64,000 nucleotides of DNA from Candidatus Thermoplasmatota archaeon (GCA_035540375.1 DATLGO010000098.1:1-64000), one strand, 5' to 3'; counted from the first letter of the stretch, positions 25,835 through 34,297 are shown. Notes: generated by a model from the letters alone, not told the origin. Program-made: numbers and translations.

Positions 25835-26104
25835 CTAATCGAACCGGACGACGTCGATGCGGTGCAGGGGGACGAGCGCGCGCTCGCGCCCCGCGTCGTC
25901 GAAGAAGCGGACGACGGACGCGTCCGATTCGCTGCGCACGGCGCCTTCCACGACGAACTCCCGCGCGGTGTCCTCGACGGGCACGTCGACGGGGATGCGG
26001 CCCCCAGGGGACGCGCCGAAGGCGGACAGCGCCTGCGCCATCTGCGCGCCCATCGATTGGGAAAGATCGCCCGGACCCGGGAGGAGTCGCACGATGGCCT
26101 TCAT
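25835..26104 (-). CDS. Small hypothetical protein (89 aa)
   Basis: An ORF giving MKAIVRLLPGPGDLSQSMGA from the ATG at 26104, then a beta-rich half (IPVDVPVEDTAREFVVEGAV, SVVRFFDDAGRERALVPLHR, IDVVRFD). The composition is balanced and protein-like. The longer ORF reaching 26461 reads through Arg/Pro-rich low-complexity sequence and overlaps a better gene, so the shorter form is chosen. A start near 26209 is an alternative. It lies 40 bases upstream of tgtA on the same strand, so cotranscription is likely. Function unknown. Confidence 0.5.
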   Translation of the reverse strand: MKAIVRLLPGPGDLSQSMGAQMAQALSAFGASPGGRIPVDVPVEDTAREFVVEGAVRSESDASVVRFFDDAGRERALVPLHRIDVVRFD

Positions 26105-26239
26105 GGTTCCGCGGAGGCGCGGATCGGACAAGAAGCTGTCGCCGAACCCGTCCAACAACCCACCATGGTAGCCTCGGGGAGGTCTAGGAAATGAACCAGA
26201 ATCGATAACGGAAGCCAATTCCTCGTCCGCCCGTTCGCC

Positions 26240-26470
26240 ATGACCGATTCGATGGTGTTGGTGGGGCCTGTCCGGCCCGCGCGCGGGACGATCGTTCCCG
26301 GATCGTCCCTCCGGGGCCGGCCGGTTGTCGGGGACGTCGTCGCCTGCGAGGGCTGCGGCTACACGTACGTCCGCCGCAGCGCCGGCCCCGCGGGCGCCTC
26401 GTGCCGGCGATGCGGGCTCGCGGGCCTTGCGCGATGGAGGCCCGGGCCCTCCGACCGGCAATCTTTATGA
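26240..26470 (+). CDS. Small zinc-ribbon protein
   Basis: A 76-residue protein with a compact zinc ribbon: VACEGCGYTYVRR followed by ASCRRCGLAGLARW, i.e. two CxxC knuckles 18 residues apart. The N-terminal half is a short beta-rich lead. It could bind nucleic acid or protein, as many archaeal mini zinc ribbons do. It ends at 26470, inside the TATA element of the next gene, so it is probably transcribed separately. Confidence 0.6.
   Translation: MTDSMVLVGPVRPARGTIVPGSSLRGRPVVGDVVACEGCGYTYVRRSAGPAGASCRRCGLAGLARWRPGPSDRQSL
26463..26470 (+). promoter_or_regulatory. TATA box for the TrmB-PAS regulator
   Basis: CTTTATGA lies 65-72 bases before the ATG at 26535, leaving a leader of roughly 40 bases that carries the strong Shine-Dalgarno GGAGGTGA at 26522-26529. 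This gene therefore differs from its leaderless neighbours. Confidence 0.55.
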
Positions 26471-26534
26471 CCTGTCTTACGAATCGCAAGGGTCGGGATC
26501 GCGCAGGCGCCGCCCTGCGTGGGAGGTGAAGACG

Positions 26535-28196
26535 ATGCCGGTGACGGATGCGAGGATCGCTCGGCTCAGGGAATTCGGCCTCAGCGAATACGCCGCGCGC
26601 GCTTATCTCGCGCTCCTCGACCTCGGCGTGACCGAGGCGCGCGACGTCTCCGCGCTCGGGAAAGTCCCGACGAGCAAGATCTACCACGTGCTCGACCAGC
26701 TCCACGCGAAGGGCCTCGTGGAGATTCTCCCGGAGTTCCCGAAGAAGTACGCGCCCCTTCCCTTCGCCGCGTTCCTCGATGCGCTCACGCGCGAGCACGA
26801 GACGGCGGTCGCCACCATCCGTCTCGGTCGCGAGAAGCTCGAAGAGGAGTTCCGCATCTTCGGCGACGCCGACGTCGGAGACCGCGGAGCGTTCTCCGTC
26901 ATCCGCGGCCGCCGCAACGTGATGGCGAAGATCCGCGAGATCATGAGCGGCGCCGAGTCCGAGGTCTTCGTTCTCGGGACGCCGCGCGGATCTTCCCGGG
27001 TCCGATACCTGAACGACGTCGTGAACGACGTGGTCGCCCGCGGCGTCAAGATCCGCGTGCTGTCGCCGATCACGCCGGATTCGCTTCCCCGCCTTCTTCG
27101 ATTCGCGAACCGGGCCGAGATCCGCGGTCGAACGACGGAGACGGCCGAAGGTCTCAACGTCGGCATCTACATCGCCGACAACCGGCGCGCGCTCGTCGTC
27201 ACCTTCGTTCCGGACGACGAGAGCCCCGTCGCGGGCAAGGACGTCGGCTTCATCACGGACCAGGCGGCCGTCGTCGCCTCGCTCATGGCGCTCCTCGAGC
27301 CCCAGTGGGCGAAGTCGCCGGAGCTCGCCCTCGAGCGCCGCATCATCGAGGAAGGGGCCGAGCGTCCGTTCACGAACATCATCTCGGGCGAGAAACCCGT
27401 CCGGGACGCCCACGCCGCCTCGCTCGCGCGGGGCGCGCGTCGGATCCGGTATGCGTCGGCGATGCCGCAGCGGATCCTGACCGAAGTGGACCGGGCGAAC
27501 ACGACCGCGCTCGTGAACGGGGGCGTCACGCTTCTCGTCATCACCAACATCGATTCGATCGACGCCTTGCGGAGCATCGAAAGCTTCGGGGCCGATATCA
27601 GCGGCGCGATCGAGTGGCGGCACCTCGATCCGGACGCGTTCAGCCGGTTCACCATCTACGACGACCGGGAAGCGCTCTTCTCCGTCGGTCCGACGTCGAA
27701 CCCCACCGGAAACCTCGAAGGCGAGGTGTGGATCCACACGAACAACCCGACCACGGTCAAGGCGCTCTGCGAGGCGTTCGACCGGCGGTGGTCCGATTCC
27801 GTCTCGCTTGAGCAGCGCCGGCGCGAGCTCGAGATCTTCCCGCGCGTGACCCCCCGCGCGGTCGGCATCGGCCGCCTGTTCGACTCGATCCGCGACGCCG
27901 TGGTCGTCGCGGACGCGGAAGGGAGGATCCTCTTCGGCAACGCGGCCGCGCAGTCGCTCATGGGGTGGCCCCGCCGGGACCTCGCGAAGCTCACCCTCGG
28001 CGACATTTTTCCCGACGGGCTCCCCGAAACCCCGATCCTTCCGACGGGCTCCCCGGACGCGCCCGTCCTCCCGGCGAAGGCGCGCCTCAAGGACGGTGTC
28101 GCGACCGTGGAGGTCACGCAGACGCGCTTCGAGGACGGTACGTCGCCCCTCACGGTCGTGATGGCGCGGAACCGGTCGCCCCTGCCGAAGCCGTGA
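26535..28196 (+). CDS. TrmB-family transcriptional regulator with C-terminal PAS domain
   Basis: A 553-residue protein. Residues 1-70 form the TrmB wHTH (LREFGLSEYAARAYLALLDL, VPTSKIYHVLDQLHAKGLVE). A coiled linker and two sensor-like regions follow, with SEVFVLGTPRGSSRVRYLND near residue 145 and ARRIRYASAMPQRIL near 310, resembling phospholipase-D-like TrmB ligand domains. Residues from about 425 are a PAS domain (RLFDSIRDAVVVADAEGRIL, FGNAAAQSLMGW). PAS fused to TrmB implies a second input, such as redox state or a small molecule. GGAGGTGA fixes the start. Confidence 0.85.
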   Translation: MPVTDARIARLREFGLSEYAARAYLALLDLGVTEARDVSALGKVPTSKIYHVLDQLHAKGLVEILPEFPKKYAPLPFAAFLDALTREHETAVATIRLGREKLEEEFRIFGDADVGDRGAFSVIRGRRNVMAKIREIMSGAESEVFVLGTPRGSSRVRYLNDVVNDVVARGVKIRVLSPITPDSLPRLLRFANRAEIRGRTTETAEGLNVGIYIADNRRALVVTFVPDDESPVAGKDVGFITDQAAVVASLMALLEPQWAKSPELALERRIIEEGAERPFTNIISGEKPVRDAHAASLARGARRIRYASAMPQRILTEVDRANTTALVNGGVTLLVITNIDSIDALRSIESFGADISGAIEWRHLDPDAFSRFTIYDDREALFSVGPTSNPTGNLEGEVWIHTNNPTTVKALCEAFDRRWSDSVSLEQRRRELEIFPRVTPRAVGIGRLFDSIRDAVVVADAEGRILFGNAAAQSLMGWPRRDLAKLTLGDIFPDGLPETPILPTGSPDAPVLPAKARLKDGVATVEVTQTRFEDGTSPLTVVMARNRSPLPKP

Positions 28197-28641
28197 TCTG
28201 CATCGCGACGAACGTCGCGGTGACCCCGACCAGGTCGAGATAACGATCGAAGCCGAGCCGGAGCGCCACGAGGCCCACGGTCGCCGTGCCGGCGAGGGCC
28301 GCGACCTCGTCGAGAAGGGCGGTTCCCGCCTCGACGGGCGCATCGACCTCGCGGGGGAGCGAGAGCGCCGCTCCGGCGGCCGCAAGCACCGTGGTGACCG
28401 CGCCGAGGGCGAGAAGCACGGTGACGACGAGCCGCGCAAGCTGCACTCGCTTCGCGTGGCGCGTCGCCTTGTGGAACCGGCGCTTGAGCGCGGCGACGTC
28501 GCGTTCGCGCGGCGCGCGAGCGAGCTCCGCCGTGAAGCTCTCCATGAGGTCGAACCGGCTCTTCAAGAACCATCGCGCGAAGGAAAGGGCCTCGTCGCCC
28601 ACGTCCTCGAGGTGGAAGCGCGACACGTCGTCCCGGGCCAT
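28150..28641 (-). CDS. Membrane protein, hypothetical
   Basis: A 163-residue protein from the ATG at 28641 (MARDDVSRFHLEDVGDEALS). The N-terminal half is charged and helical. Two membrane segments follow (ARLVVTVLLALGAVTTVLAA and AALAGTATVGLVALRLGF), with a third weaker one (DLVGVTATFVAMQITAS). The last 47 bases overlap the end of the TrmB-PAS gene on the opposite strand. That is unusually long for a tail-to-tail overlap, so the C-terminus may in reality be shorter. Function unknown. Confidence 0.55.
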   Translation of the reverse strand: MARDDVSRFHLEDVGDEALSFARWFLKSRFDLMESFTAELARAPRERDVAALKRRFHKATRHAKRVQLARLVVTVLLALGAVTTVLAAAGAALSLPREVDAPVEAGTALLDEVAALAGTATVGLVALRLGFDRYLDLVGVTATFVAMQITASAGATGSAPSRP

Positions 28642-28704
28642 GCGGCGCGAAGGGAGGGGGGCGGGATGGGCCTTTCGGCCCCGATTGTTCAACAACCTGC
28701 GAGG

Positions 28705-28714
28705 AAAGCTTATG
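28705..28714 (+). promoter_or_regulatory. TATA box for lipoprotein paralogue 3
   Basis: AAAGCTTATG lies about 38 bases before the GTG at 28748. Its spacing favours that GTG over the in-frame ATG at 28712, which lies within the TATA element itself. Confidence 0.55.
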
Positions 28715-28747
28715 GCGTCCCCTCAAGGTGGAGCAGGCGGTGTCCAC

Positions 28748-29920
28748 GTGTCCTCCCGCCTGACGCTCCTTGTCGCCCTGCTCGTCGCGGCCGTGCCCTT
28801 CGCCGGGTGCCTCGGCGCCGCCCCCGCTCCCGACGCGGGCGACGGAAAGCTCGCAAAGGACAACACGACGGCCGACGAGGATCCCGCCGACATCCCGGTG
28901 GACGACGGCCGGACGCCGCAGAACCTCTCGGCCGGCGAGCGCCCCCACCTCCACGATTATTGGGACGGGCAGGAGCGCGTGACGCTCTACGAGGACATCC
29001 TCGACCTCGACGCCGTGAACGCCCTGTTCTGGACCGTGTTCACGACGTATCTCGTCCGGGAGCCGATCGCGGGCGGGGCCTTCGTCCGCCTTCCCGAGGG
29101 GGCCATCGTCTACGAGGGCGCCGGAAAGATGGAGATCACGGTCTCGTGGAACGACCCGACCGTCACCGGGATGCGGTTCATCTACCGCCACGCGGGCGCG
29201 AAGGACATGAGCGACGCGTGGATCCCGCTTTCGAAGGGTCAGACCTACACGTTGGACCTGACGCCGGAAATGACGGACATGCCCCACGGCAAGACGAGCC
29301 GCTGGTTCTTCCTCTTCGCCGCGGCCGGCACGCCCGCCCTCGCGATCGGCCAGGTCAACCTCAAGATCGACATCGTTCGGATGCGCGACATCTCGCTCTT
29401 CCCGGGCCACCCCGACTTCTGGAAGGGCGCGAACGAGACGACGATCCTCGAGGCGAAGGGCGTCGCGAAGAGCGAGCAGGGCCCGCGCGCCGAGGTCAAC
29501 CGGCGTCTCGACCCGCTCGCGCCGCCGCCCGGCGTCGTGCCCGGCGACAAGCCCGTTCCCATGGAGACGGTCAAGCTCCGCGGAACCGTCGTCGTCGAGG
29601 CCGTGAACCCGAGCAACCTGAAGGTCCACCATCTCCACCTGCTCGCGAAGGCCGCGGACGGCTGGGGATTCCGCGAGATGAAGCTCAACGCGTCCTCGCC
29701 GGACAAGAAGACGTGGACGTTCGAGCGCGAGGTCGAGATGAAGAACACCGACAGCCCCTACGCGCAGCAGAGCGCCTGGGAGTACCTCGTGCGCGCCGCC
29801 TACGAGCCCCCCGTTCCGGGCATGGCCCCCTGCGAGGACGGCTGCTACGACGCAGAACTCTCGTACGCGCTCACCGTCGTCGCCGTTAGGGGCGATATCG
29901 AGATGGATGACGGGACGTGA
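28748..29920 (+). CDS. Secreted lipoprotein with HxHDYW motif, paralogue 3
   Basis: A protein of 390 residues from GTG, opening with VSSRLTLLVALLVAAVPFAG then the lipobox Cys. It matches the tandem pair at 11.2-13.6 kb: DDGRTPQNLSAGERPHLHDY then WDGQERVTLYEDIL, EMTDMPHGKTSRWFF, LKIDIVRMRDISLFPGHPDF and a C-terminal CEDGCYD. Start chosen from TATA spacing and the resulting signal peptide. A third member about 15 kb away shows that the family has expanded in this genome. The ligand and function are unknown. Confidence 0.8.
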   Translation: MSSRLTLLVALLVAAVPFAGCLGAAPAPDAGDGKLAKDNTTADEDPADIPVDDGRTPQNLSAGERPHLHDYWDGQERVTLYEDILDLDAVNALFWTVFTTYLVREPIAGGAFVRLPEGAIVYEGAGKMEITVSWNDPTVTGMRFIYRHAGAKDMSDAWIPLSKGQTYTLDLTPEMTDMPHGKTSRWFFLFAAAGTPALAIGQVNLKIDIVRMRDISLFPGHPDFWKGANETTILEAKGVAKSEQGPRAEVNRRLDPLAPPPGVVPGDKPVPMETVKLRGTVVVEAVNPSNLKVHHLHLLAKAADGWGFREMKLNASSPDKKTWTFEREVEMKNTDSPYAQQSAWEYLVRAAYEPPVPGMAPCEDGCYDAELSYALTVVAVRGDIEMDDGT

Positions 29921-29957
29921 GGACGGGTTTAAGGCCCGATCCCCGCTTTGACGCCCG

Positions 29958-30983
29958 ATGCCCCCGCGCCGCGCCGGCACCCTCAGCGTCCTTGTGAAGC
30001 ACGACGCCGTGGCCCGCGAAGAGGGCGACCGCGTCCTCGCGGCGCTCAAGCGCGCCGGCGCGCGTTCGCAGGAGGTCTACCGCGCGAAGGACGCGAAGGG
30101 CGACCTGCTCATCGTCGTGGGCGACAGCGCGTTCCTCCTCTCGGCGTTCCACGAGGCGCCCTCCGACCTGCCCGTGCTCGGCGTCGGCGGGGCCGGATTC
30201 GGCGTCCTCACCGAGGTCACCGTCGCGCAGTTCGAGAGCTCCGTGAAGCGCATCCTCGCGGGCGACTGGTGGGTCGAGGAGGTCGACCGCATGAGCTGCC
30301 GCGTGGGCGGCGTCGAGCGCGCGGTCGCGCTCAACGAAGCCGCGCTCCTCGCGTCGACGCCCGGCCAGTTCGTGCGCCACACGCTGTGGGTCGGCGACGA
30401 GCTCATCTGGCGCGACCGCGGCGACGGTCTCATCGTCGCGACGCCCACGGGATCCACGGCGTACGCGCTCGCGGCTGGCGGGCCCGTCGTACTCGCGGAC
30501 TCGAAGGTCTTCTCCGTCGTTCCCATCTGCTCGTCGGACCAGAACCGGCCGATGGTCGTAAGCCAAGAGGGGCGCCTGCGCGTCACGGAGGTGGCCGCCC
30601 CCTCGGGCGTCGATCTCGTCGTCGACGGGAGGGAGCGCATCCGGGTGGGTCGCAACGACACGGTCGAGATCGTGCGCGCGGAGAAGGGGGCGCCGTTCGT
30701 GCGGCTCGGGCCGAAGCACGTCGCGCAGCTCCTCGGCAAGCTCAAGCTCGAGCGCGAGCTGGACCCGCTGCTCAAGGATGCGCCGCCGTCCGCGAAATTC
30801 CTCTACAAGCTTCTCGAGTACGAGGGCGGCATGACGCAGGCCGAGATGGTGAAGGAGAGCAATCTCTCCGCGCGCACCGTCCGCAACGCGGTCGGGTATC
30901 TCCTCGCCCGCGGCGCGATCGCGAAGGAACCGTCGCTGCGCGACGCGCGGCAGGACGTCTACAACCTCAAGCGTGCCCGCTGA
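29958..30983 (+). CDS. NAD kinase fused to a C-terminal winged helix
   Basis: A 341-residue protein. Residues 1-250 match ATP-NAD kinase (NAD to NADP): conserved NE in ALNEAALLAST, and the nucleotide-binding GDGLIVATPTGSTAYALAAG. The usual GGDG motif is altered to VVGDSAFL, keeping only the Asp (Asp56). Residues about 275-335 form a winged helix (GGMTQAEMVKESNLSARTVR, NAVGYLLARGAIAK), which NAD kinases normally lack. It may be an NADP-making enzyme that senses or regulates transcription, or a nucleotide-sensing repressor. Catalytic activity is uncertain because of the GGDG change. Confidence 0.8.
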   Translation: MPPRRAGTLSVLVKHDAVAREEGDRVLAALKRAGARSQEVYRAKDAKGDLLIVVGDSAFLLSAFHEAPSDLPVLGVGGAGFGVLTEVTVAQFESSVKRILAGDWWVEEVDRMSCRVGGVERAVALNEAALLASTPGQFVRHTLWVGDELIWRDRGDGLIVATPTGSTAYALAAGGPVVLADSKVFSVVPICSSDQNRPMVVSQEGRLRVTEVAAPSGVDLVVDGRERIRVGRNDTVEIVRAEKGAPFVRLGPKHVAQLLGKLKLERELDPLLKDAPPSAKFLYKLLEYEGGMTQAEMVKESNLSARTVRNAVGYLLARGAIAKEPSLRDARQDVYNLKRAR

Positions 30984-31725
30984 CGACGCCGAGACGGGAT
31001 CGGACCCAGGCCGGGGGACGGTACGCGAGGATGATGAGCATCGGGATCGCGAGCCCCAGGACGGCCGACACGATCGGCCACCAGTCGGTCGACGACCACC
31101 CCGTCGCGAAGCCGAGGATCGGCGCGGCCCCAAACCACACGATGAACGCGGAGGAGACGAGCGCCACGCGGTATTTCTGCAGGGGGCTTTCGACGCGCCT
31201 GTAGAGCGATCCGTAGGCGATGGCCGCGAAGAGGACCGGGCCGAGGATGAGGGCGAGCGCGATCCAGAGGACGCCTCCCGAGGCGGGCGTCGCGTATTCG
31301 AGGTTCACGGCGATCGTGCGCTGGTCGAGCGCGACGGGATCGAGGAAGACGACGAGGTAGAGCAGGTAGACGTAGATGACCGCGTGACCCGCGACGACCG
31401 GGATCCAGACGCCGCGGCGCCCCGTGTAGAGGTAAAGGAGATAGTAGGTGATGCTCGCGAGCGCGAAAACGAGCGCGAGGATGGACGCGTTCACGAACGC
31501 GACGTGGATCGCGAGATCGCTGATCCCGACCGCCGCGATCGCGCGGCGCGCCCCGTCGAGCAGGGTCATGCCCCCGAGGCTGAACCACCAGGCCGCGAAG
31601 GCCTTGTTCGCGAGGCTCGCCTCGGGGCTCACCGGCCGCGCAAGCATCAGGAAGCCGACGTAACCGTAAAGGACGCAGGTGGCCGCCGAGAGGGCGGCAC
31701 CGAAGGCGAGCAGCGCGTCGGTCAA
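30967..31725 (-). CDS. Seven-helix membrane protein, hypothetical
   Basis: A 252-residue integral membrane protein with about seven hydrophobic segments, beginning LLAFGAALSAATCVLYGYVG and ending IVSAVLGLAIPMLIILAY. Short charged loops such as RPVSPEASLANKA and RVESPLQKYR separate them. The seven-helix plan with AAWWFSLGGMTLLDG is reminiscent of haloarchaeal membrane sensor modules found near kinases, but here it stands alone. No retinal-type Lys pattern is obvious in the last helix. It overlaps the NAD kinase 3' end by 17 bases on the opposite strand. Confidence 0.7.
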   Translation of the reverse strand: MTDALLAFGAALSAATCVLYGYVGFLMLARPVSPEASLANKAFAAWWFSLGGMTLLDGARRAIAAVGISDLAIHVAFVNASILALVFALASITYYLLYLYTGRRGVWIPVVAGHAVIYVYLLYLVVFLDPVALDQRTIAVNLEYATPASGGVLWIALALILGPVLFAAIAYGSLYRRVESPLQKYRVALVSSAFIVWFGAAPILGFATGWSSTDWWPIVSAVLGLAIPMLIILAYRPPAWVRSRLGVVSGHA

Positions 31726-31878
31726 GCCCTCACCCGATGGGGCGGGCGGGGAGGCGTGTCAAGCATGCGCAAGGATGTCTCCTGCCCCGGATCGCTCATC
31801 AACCTTCCGGATCCCTCCAGGATCAGGAAAATCTTGCCGCGGCGATCGGTTGCCGGGCAGCTTTGACCGCATTCCGGG

Positions 31879-31888
31879 TTTATTTATG
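31879..31888 (+). promoter_or_regulatory. TATA box for nadA
   Basis: TTTATTTATG, a strong A/T element about 28 bases before the ATG at 31912, giving a leaderless nadA transcript that probably also carries the NadB-like gene. Confidence 0.65.
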
Positions 31889-31911
31889 AAACCCAAAGCT
31901 ACCGACGGTCG

Positions 31912-33075
31912 ATGACGCTGCCGCTCGTCGCGCCGCGCCGCTCGCCCGCCTCCCGGTGGGCCGCGAGCCTCGCGAAGCACATGTCCCTCATGGAGGTCCT
32001 GCCGGAGTCCTACGCTTCGGTCGGTCCCGACGAGCGCGCGCGGCGCATGGCCGCGGCCAAGGCCGCGCTCGGCAAGGACCTCGTGATCCTCGGACACAAC
32101 TACCAGCAGGACGACGTCATCCGCTGGGCCGACTTCGTCGGAGACTCCTACGGACTGAGCGTCGAGGCCGCCCGCACGGAGGCGAAGCACATCGTCTTCT
32201 GCGGCGTCACCTTCATGGCCGAGACGGCGGACATCCTGACGGATGGCCGCCGCAACGTCATCATGCCCAGCATGGAGGCGAGCTGTCCGATGGCCGGCAT
32301 GGCCGAGATGGTGCAGGTGCAGTCCGCGTGGGACCAGCTCGAGACGGTGCTCGGGCCCGACGCCCTCGTCCCCGTGACGTACATGAATTCCTACGCCGAC
32401 CTCAAGGCCTTCACGGGCGAGAAGGGCGGCCTCATCTGCACGTCCTCGAACGCCCACAAGGCGATGAAGTGGGCGCTCGACACGGGGAAGAAGGTCGTCT
32501 TCCTCCCGGACAAGCACCTCGGCCACAACACCGCCCACCGACTCGGCGTCAAGGATTCCGAGATCGCGCGCTGGAACGCGTGGAACCGCGACTTCGGCGG
32601 CCTCACGGAAGAGGCCGTGCGCGACGCGCGCGTCATCCTCTGGGAAGGGTTCTGCCAGGTGCACGACCGTTTCAAGCTCAGTCACGTCGAGGAGATCAAG
32701 CGCGAGCACCCGGGCATCCGGATCCTGGTCCATCCCGAATGCCGCCGCGAGGTCGTCGCGGCCGCGGACGCGTTCGGCTCCACGACCGAGATGGCGAAGA
32801 TCATCGAGGATTCGCCGCCGGGCACGAAGTGGGCCGTGGGCACCGAGATCCACATGGTGCGAAGGCTCGCGAAGGAAAATCCCGACAAGTACGTCGTGCA
32901 GCTCTGCGGCGAGCTGTGCCTCGACTGCAACGCGATGCGTCAGGTCGACCCCAACTATCTCCTTTGGGTCACGGAGTCGCTCGCGTACGAGGGTCGCGTG
33001 ATCAACCGCATCGCGACCGAGCCCGAGGAGCGCGCCGGCGCGAAGCTCGCGCTCGAGCGCATGCTCGCGCTGTGA
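31912..33075 (+). CDS. nadA: Quinolinate synthase A
   Basis: A 387-residue 4Fe-4S enzyme condensing iminoaspartate with dihydroxyacetone phosphate to quinolinate. Three tandem-like domains are visible with the substrate motif LGHNYQQDDVI, Cys97 in FCGVTFMAETAD, PSMEASCPMAGM, Cys176 in LICTSSNA, HLGHNTA, VHPECRREV, STTEM, VGTEIHMVRRL and the terminal cluster CGELCLDCNAM. The usual three iron-ligand cysteines are in place. Iminoaspartate could come from NadX (34.3 kb) or the NadB-like protein encoded 4 bases downstream. Confidence 0.96.
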   Translation: MTLPLVAPRRSPASRWAASLAKHMSLMEVLPESYASVGPDERARRMAAAKAALGKDLVILGHNYQQDDVIRWADFVGDSYGLSVEAARTEAKHIVFCGVTFMAETADILTDGRRNVIMPSMEASCPMAGMAEMVQVQSAWDQLETVLGPDALVPVTYMNSYADLKAFTGEKGGLICTSSNAHKAMKWALDTGKKVVFLPDKHLGHNTAHRLGVKDSEIARWNAWNRDFGGLTEEAVRDARVILWEGFCQVHDRFKLSHVEEIKREHPGIRILVHPECRREVVAAADAFGSTTEMAKIIEDSPPGTKWAVGTEIHMVRRLAKENPDKYVVQLCGELCLDCNAMRQVDPNYLLWVTESLAYEGRVINRIATEPEERAGAKLALERMLAL

Positions 33076-33079
33076 GAGC

Positions 33080-33874
33080 ATGATGCCGGACGTCCTCCTC
33101 GTCGGCGGCGGCGCGACCGGCGCGGCCGCGGCGCGCGCCGTCCGGGCCGCGGGCGCCTCCGTCCTCGTCGTCGACCGCCGGCGCGCCGTCGCGGGCGTGC
33201 CGTCGCGCGCGCCCGCCTTCGCGCTCGACCTCGTCCGGTCGGCGGACGGGACGCGCGTCGCGGGCCTCGCGCTCTTCGACCTCGGCGCGGAGGCCGCGGA
33301 TCTCGTCCTCGCGAAGGCCGTCGTCCTCGCGACCGGCGGCGCGGACGCGCTTGTTGCGCCCGATTCCTCGGCGACGGGCGACGCGGTCGCGATGGCCTGG
33401 CGCGCGGAGGCGCCGATCGAGGGTCTCGCCCTCGCGGCGGGCGCGCGCCCCGCGGTCGCGGGCGGCGTCGCGACGGGCGAGGACGGCGCGAGCCCCCTTG
33501 CGGGACTCTTCGCCGCGGGCCGAGCGTCGTCGACGGGCGCCTCCGCGGAGTCGGCGGGGCGCGCCGCGGCCTCGTACGCCGCGCGCGTTCCGGCCGCCGA
33601 GCCGGCGAGGGTGAAGCCGTATTCGACCGTCGACTCGCCGATGCCCACGGGCTTCGCGGCCGTGAAGCTCGAGCGCCTGCGGGAGACGATGCGGGCGTTC
33701 GCCGACAAGCGGGCGACGCTCGATCAGACGCGCATCCTCGTCGACCGCCTCAAGGGCGAAGCGGACGACTACGCGCGGGCGCGGCTCGACCCGGACCTCA
33801 AGGCGTTCCAGAACGCGTGCCACGCGGCGCGCGCGCTCCTTGGCCCTGCCGGACCGCGCCATCTCATCCGGTGA
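33080..33874 (+). CDS. Compact NadB/SdhA-like FAD-binding protein
   Basis: A 264-residue protein with a dinucleotide-binding start (DVLLVGGGATGAAAARAVRA), a second FAD segment (AVVLATGGADAL), the phrase TGDAVAMAWRAEAP seen in L-aspartate oxidases, and a C-terminal FAD motif (GLFAAGRASSTGASAESAGR). A short helical tail resembles the NadB C-terminus. Full-length NadB is about twice as long. The substrate-capping domain with its catalytic Arg/His residues is missing between AWRAEAP and GGVATG. It follows nadA by 4 bases. It may be a degenerate oxidase, a partner of nadA, or an electron carrier. Confidence 0.65.
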   Translation: MMPDVLLVGGGATGAAAARAVRAAGASVLVVDRRRAVAGVPSRAPAFALDLVRSADGTRVAGLALFDLGAEAADLVLAKAVVLATGGADALVAPDSSATGDAVAMAWRAEAPIEGLALAAGARPAVAGGVATGEDGASPLAGLFAAGRASSTGASAESAGRAAASYAARVPAAEPARVKPYSTVDSPMPTGFAAVKLERLRETMRAFADKRATLDQTRILVDRLKGEADDYARARLDPDLKAFQNACHAARALLGPAGPRHLIR

Positions 33875-33914
33875 GAAGAGCGCCCGCGGGCGAGGCCCGC
33901 GGGGCGTTGCTCGC

Positions 33915-34217
33915 TCAGATGAGGAGCGTGAGGGTCTCCGCCGCCACGTCCTCCTTCACGGCGCGGTCCGCGCCGACGGTGTAGAGGCCGCTCGGGGTCT
34001 CGAGCACGAGGGCGCGCAGGAACTTTCCGGGGCCCTGGAGCTTGATCACGCTCACGATGTCGCCCTCGATCTCGACGCGGCTTCCCGTGTGCGTGCTGAT
34101 GCCCCGGATCCGCGCGGGGACGCCGATGTCGCGTCGCTCGTGGACGAGGAGGTCGTGGATGTGGTCGAGCGCGAAGCCCACTTCTCGTTCGTTGAGCGAG
34201 AACGTCTTGCCGTGCAT
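33915..34217 (-). CDS. Small conserved-type hypothetical protein (100 aa)
   Basis: A soluble protein beginning MHGKTFSLNEREVGFALDHI with a mixed alpha/beta pattern: IHDLLVHERRDIGVPARI, SRVEIEGDIVSVIKLQG, KFLRALVLETPSGLYTVGAD and AAETLTLLI. The composition and codon bias are those of a real gene. An in-frame ATG 27 bases upstream is an alternative start. I do not recognise the family. It lies 80 bases downstream of nadX on the same strand. Confidence 0.6.
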   Translation of the reverse strand: MHGKTFSLNEREVGFALDHIHDLLVHERRDIGVPARIRGISTHTGSRVEIEGDIVSVIKLQGPGKFLRALVLETPSGLYTVGADRAVKEDVAAETLTLLI

Positions 34218-34297
34218 CGCGCGCCGAGCCCCCGGGGCGTGCATAGGAATGTCGCCTAGGGGCGGCGCTCGCGCGAGGCGTGATGGACGCTTCCTCG

